DNA from: Rhodoferax sp.
GTDB taxonomy: Bacteria > Pseudomonadota > Gammaproteobacteria > Burkholderiales > Burkholderiaceae_C
Reading direction: 5' to 3'
DNA length: 5,682 nucleotides
Assembly (NCBI GenBank): GCA_029946045.1
Contig: JAQSDS010000116.1
Span: 1-5,682 of the forward strand
Positions 3,720 through 5,682 of the stretch are shown piece after piece. Both the position numbers and the translations under genes were made by a program. The notes below the pieces were generated by a model. The model did not search any database and had not been told where the DNA came from. It was given only the letters and a program-made list of their open reading frames with translations. Within the stretch, counting starts at the first letter, position 1. The number at the start of each line of letters is the position of its first letter.

Positions 3720-5682
3720 AGTAAACCGCACTGGCGCGCGGGCACTGGCCCGTGTTTTGGGAAATGAACGCCTGGTCGGCGCCGTCCGTTTTGCCGTCAA
3801 AGTTGAAGTCAAACAGGCTCGACAGTCCCCACGACCGGCTGAGTTGGGCCCACAGGCTCAGGTCAGTGGCGTCGACCTGGTTGTCGATGTTGCCATCGCC
3901 GGGGCAGGCGGGCTGCGAGGCCAGAATGGTTTCGAGCTGCGCAGTCAGCCCGCTGTATGCGCCTCGCACCGCACTGGTCCAGGTCGCTTGGGACGGCAAC
4001 AGGTCCAGGTCAGCGGTGTCGATCAGCGGCGTTGGCACGCGCTGGTTGACCTGGTAGAACTCCTCCGTGGTGACCGGCCCTCCGGTGTCCGTGGCCGGGT
4101 GGTAGGTCTGGACGGTGTTGCGCACCAGCTTGTATTGGTCGTTGCGCACGGCCATGGTGATTTCGGGTGCGACCGGCGTCAGAGGCAAGCCAGCCTTGTG
4201 CTCGGACTGGTTGACTTGCCAGCAACTGCGGTAGCCTTCGTTTTGTGGGTGGCCGGTGACGATCACTGAAGCATCGGTATAGCCCGGCCCCCACCAGACA
4301 CCGGCATTATCTTCACACGGGCCTTTGTCAAACACACTTTGGGTACAAATGGAGGCCACGGTCTTGCCGCCAATGATGGTCTTGACCACACAGGCGCCAT
4401 TGCGCGCGCCATTGGCCTGGAGGTTGTAGCCCCCCTGTGTGAAATTCACCGTGCGGATGCTTGCCTGGCTGGCTTGTGTCAGGTAGGGCATCAGCGGGGC
4501 GGCGTCCAACGTGCGGGGCACAGACGCCGCCACATCGATGCCGGCAATCTCGCCAAACAACCTGAAAACGTCCACCATGTTGGTCATGTGCTCGACGTCG
4601 CGCCCCGGGTTGGCGACGCCCTTGCCCGCCACAATCATGGGTACCCAGACCCCGGTCTGGTAGGCAGTTGCCTTGGCGCGGCTGATGTCAAAGGGTTCTT
4701 TTACAGCGTTGGCAAATGTGCCGTTATCACCAACTATCACGATCACCGTGTTCTTGGCCTTGGGGTCATAGGCAAGCGTGCCATCGGTGTTGCGGCTGGC
4801 CAGCCCGGTGTCGACCAGCAGACGACCGAATTCATGGTCAACAGCCTCGGTCATCTTGTTCGACAAAATGCGCTGTTGGGCAAAGTCGGTGCAGCTCAGC
4901 TGGTCGCCTGGAGCCCGCCGCACCAGCTCGCCCGGCGCCTGCTGGTAGGGCGTGTGCGCCGCGCTGTAGCTCACCGTCGCCATCCACGGCTTGCCAGCGT
5001 CTCGGCTCTTGATCCAGCGGATGGCCGCATCGGTTTCGAGCGTGGTGCGGTAGCCGCGGCTGCGCGGATCAGAGTTGGGTGGTGTTTCGATGGCGCCCGC
5101 GCTGGCGATGACCAGCGGCGAGACATAGTAGGCGTTGGCCTTGGTGAAATTGAGTCCGGCAGGGAGCTGGGGCTGGCAGCTGCTCGCCGGCTTGAAAATG
5201 CCGCCCTGGGTCAGGCACTGTTTTCCTGGTGCATCTCCACCAACTGAAACAGTTGTCAGGTTGTTGCATGCGCCGTCAGCTTGGTAGCAAGCGCCAAAAT
5301 CGGCACCACCAGCCGCCGCGCCAGGCACGAAGCCGCATGCATAGGTGCCTGAGTCGGCCACACCACCGGCCGTGGTATCGATCGAGGCCGGGCCGCCCCG
5401 GATCCAGCCATAGAAGTAATCCCAACCCAATTGGATCGGGGTGCTGTTGCCGTCCGGGTTGTTGTCAGGTCCGGCCAGATGAAATTTGCCAAACATGGCG
5501 CTCTCGTAATTCGCCTGCCTGAGCAACTTGGGCGTGGTCATCTCGTCGTTCGAGACCTGCGAGTTCGCCAGGTCGTAAGGCCCCAGCGCAGCGTAAATAT
5601 TGGTGCGCAGCGGAAACCGACCGACAAACATGGCGGCCCGGCCCGGCGAACACTCGGGCATGGACCAGGTATTGCGAAACCG
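3718..5682 (-). CDS. Sulfatase (arylsulfatase A-like, Cys-type) with C-terminal dockerin-like domain; N-terminus beyond right edge
   Basis: A type I sulfatase that would hydrolyse sulfate esters, probably outside the cytoplasm. The frame stays open to the window edge (654 residues visible); a Met at 5661 lies inside the active-site region, so the true start and any signal peptide lie outside. Numbering from that Met, CSPGR (4-8) is the CxPxR site for formylglycine. The sulfatase fold continues with GKFHLAG (58-64, Lys59 and His61), AAHTP (234-238, His236), the metal-binding VGDNG (310-314), and KATAYQTGVWVPMIVAG (330-346). A later RNDQYKLVRN (506-515) matches the usual C-terminal strand. Residues 586-640 form a dockerin-like Ca-binding tail. 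At least 13 cysteines, clustered at 109-162 and 424-480, suggest disulfides and an oxidising compartment. The FGE gene follows immediately and should activate it. The sulfated substrate cannot be told from sequence. Confidence 0.93.
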   Translation of the reverse strand, partial: RFRNTWSMPECSPGRAAMFVGRFPLRTNIYAALGPYDLANSQVSNDEMTTPKLLRQANYESAMFGKFHLAGPDNNPDGNSTPIQLGWDYFYGWIRGGPASIDTTAGGVADSGTYACGFVPGAAAGGADFGACYQADGACNNLTTVSVGGDAPGKQCLTQGGIFKPASSCQPQLPAGLNFTKANAYYVSPLVIASAGAIETPPNSDPRSRGYRTTLETDAAIRWIKSRDAGKPWMATVSYSAAHTPYQQAPGELVRRAPGDQLSCTDFAQQRILSNKMTEAVDHEFGRLLVDTGLASRNTDGTLAYDPKAKNTVIVIVGDNGTFANAVKEPFDISRAKATAYQTGVWVPMIVAGKGVANPGRDVEHMTNMVDVFRLFGEIAGIDVAASVPRTLDAAPLMPYLTQASQASIRTVNFTQGGYNLQANGARNGACVVKTIIGGKTVASICTQSVFDKGPCEDNAGVWWGPGYTDASVIVTGHPQNEGYRSCWQVNQSEHKAGLPLTPVAPEITMAVRNDQYKLVRNTVQTYHPATDTGGPVTTEEFYQVNQRVPTPLIDTADLDLLPSQATWTSAVRGAYSGLTAQLETILASQPACPGDGNIDNQVDATDLSLWAQLSRSWGLSSLFDFNFDGKTDGADQAFISQNTGQCPRASAVY
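3742..3906 (-). other. Dockerin-like domain (two EF-hand loops) at the sulfatase C-terminus
   Basis: Two 12-residue loops with the D-x-N-x-D-x-x-x-D-x-x-D pattern are visible: DGNIDNQVDATD (3862-3897) and DFNFDGKTDGAD (3775-3810). Each is followed by a short hydrophobic helix, as in type I dockerins. A Cys just before the first loop and another after the second (residues 586 and 640) could clasp the ends. Dockerins bind cohesins in cellulosomes; in proteobacteria such modules more often have an unknown partner or only a Ca-stabilising role. No cohesin is seen in this window. Confidence 0.7.
5638..5652 (-). other. Sulfatase active-site motif CSPGR (formylglycine site)
   Basis: The codons encode Cys-Ser-Pro-Gly-Arg. 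The Cys at 5652-5650 is the residue expected to become formylglycine, and Arg stabilises it. Gly occupies the place where Ser is most common (CxPSR). The minimal FGE recognition pattern CxPxR is intact, and the following AAMFVGR matches the family helix. Confidence 0.88.

Noticed and set aside
3664..4269. 201-codon plus-strand open frame
   Set aside because: It lies across the sulfatase C-terminus and FGE start in antisense, with Val/Gly/Arg-rich shadow composition and no domain.
4339..5247. 302-codon plus-strand open frame
   Set aside because: It is antisense to the sulfatase core, whose motifs are unmistakable; long antisense frames are common in GC-rich genes and this one shows no recognisable domain.

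Overview
The window looks like a beta-proteobacterial chromosome fragment, most likely Burkholderiales (Comamonadaceae-like). The grounds are the type-2 PyrF sequence, the moderately high GC content and the codon use. This placement is judged by eye; no database search was possible.

Layout. Positions 1-489 (minus) hold the N-terminal 163 residues of pyrF, a housekeeping pyrimidine gene that runs off the left edge. Positions 490-750 are a divergent intergenic region that is AT-richer than its surroundings, with weak promoter-like elements for both directions. A plus-strand group follows: a twin-arginine lipoprotein with NHL/beta-propeller-type repeats (751-1662), then three tightly packed small genes (1728-2015, 2017-2310, 2331-2585). 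Their products (95, 97 and 84 aa) are miniature phage tail-collar / microcystin-dependent (MdpB)-like proteins. Converging on these from the right is a minus-strand pair. One gene is a large secreted-type sulfatase (654 residues visible, start beyond the right edge) with a CxPxR active-site motif and a C-terminal dockerin-like pair of EF-hand loops. The other is a formylglycine-generating enzyme (FGE) that begins within about 8 nt of the sulfatase stop and carries a twin-arginine-like N-terminal membrane segment. The third collar gene and the FGE gene overlap by 12 bp at their 3' ends.

How the genes may work together. The sulfatase-FGE pair is readily understood: the FGE oxidises the active-site cysteine of the neighbouring sulfatase to formylglycine. 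The plus-strand group has no established function. It may encode an exported or surface-associated assembly (propeller lipoprotein plus three small collar-fold subunits), but this is inference. The two convergent groups may form one accessory locus inserted beside pyrF, or they may simply be neighbours. The most unusual parts are the three collar proteins, which look like MdpB-type proteins with the middle removed, and the cysteine-bracketed dockerin-like tail on a proteobacterial sulfatase.

No tRNA, rRNA, CRISPR array, insertion sequence or integrase was seen.
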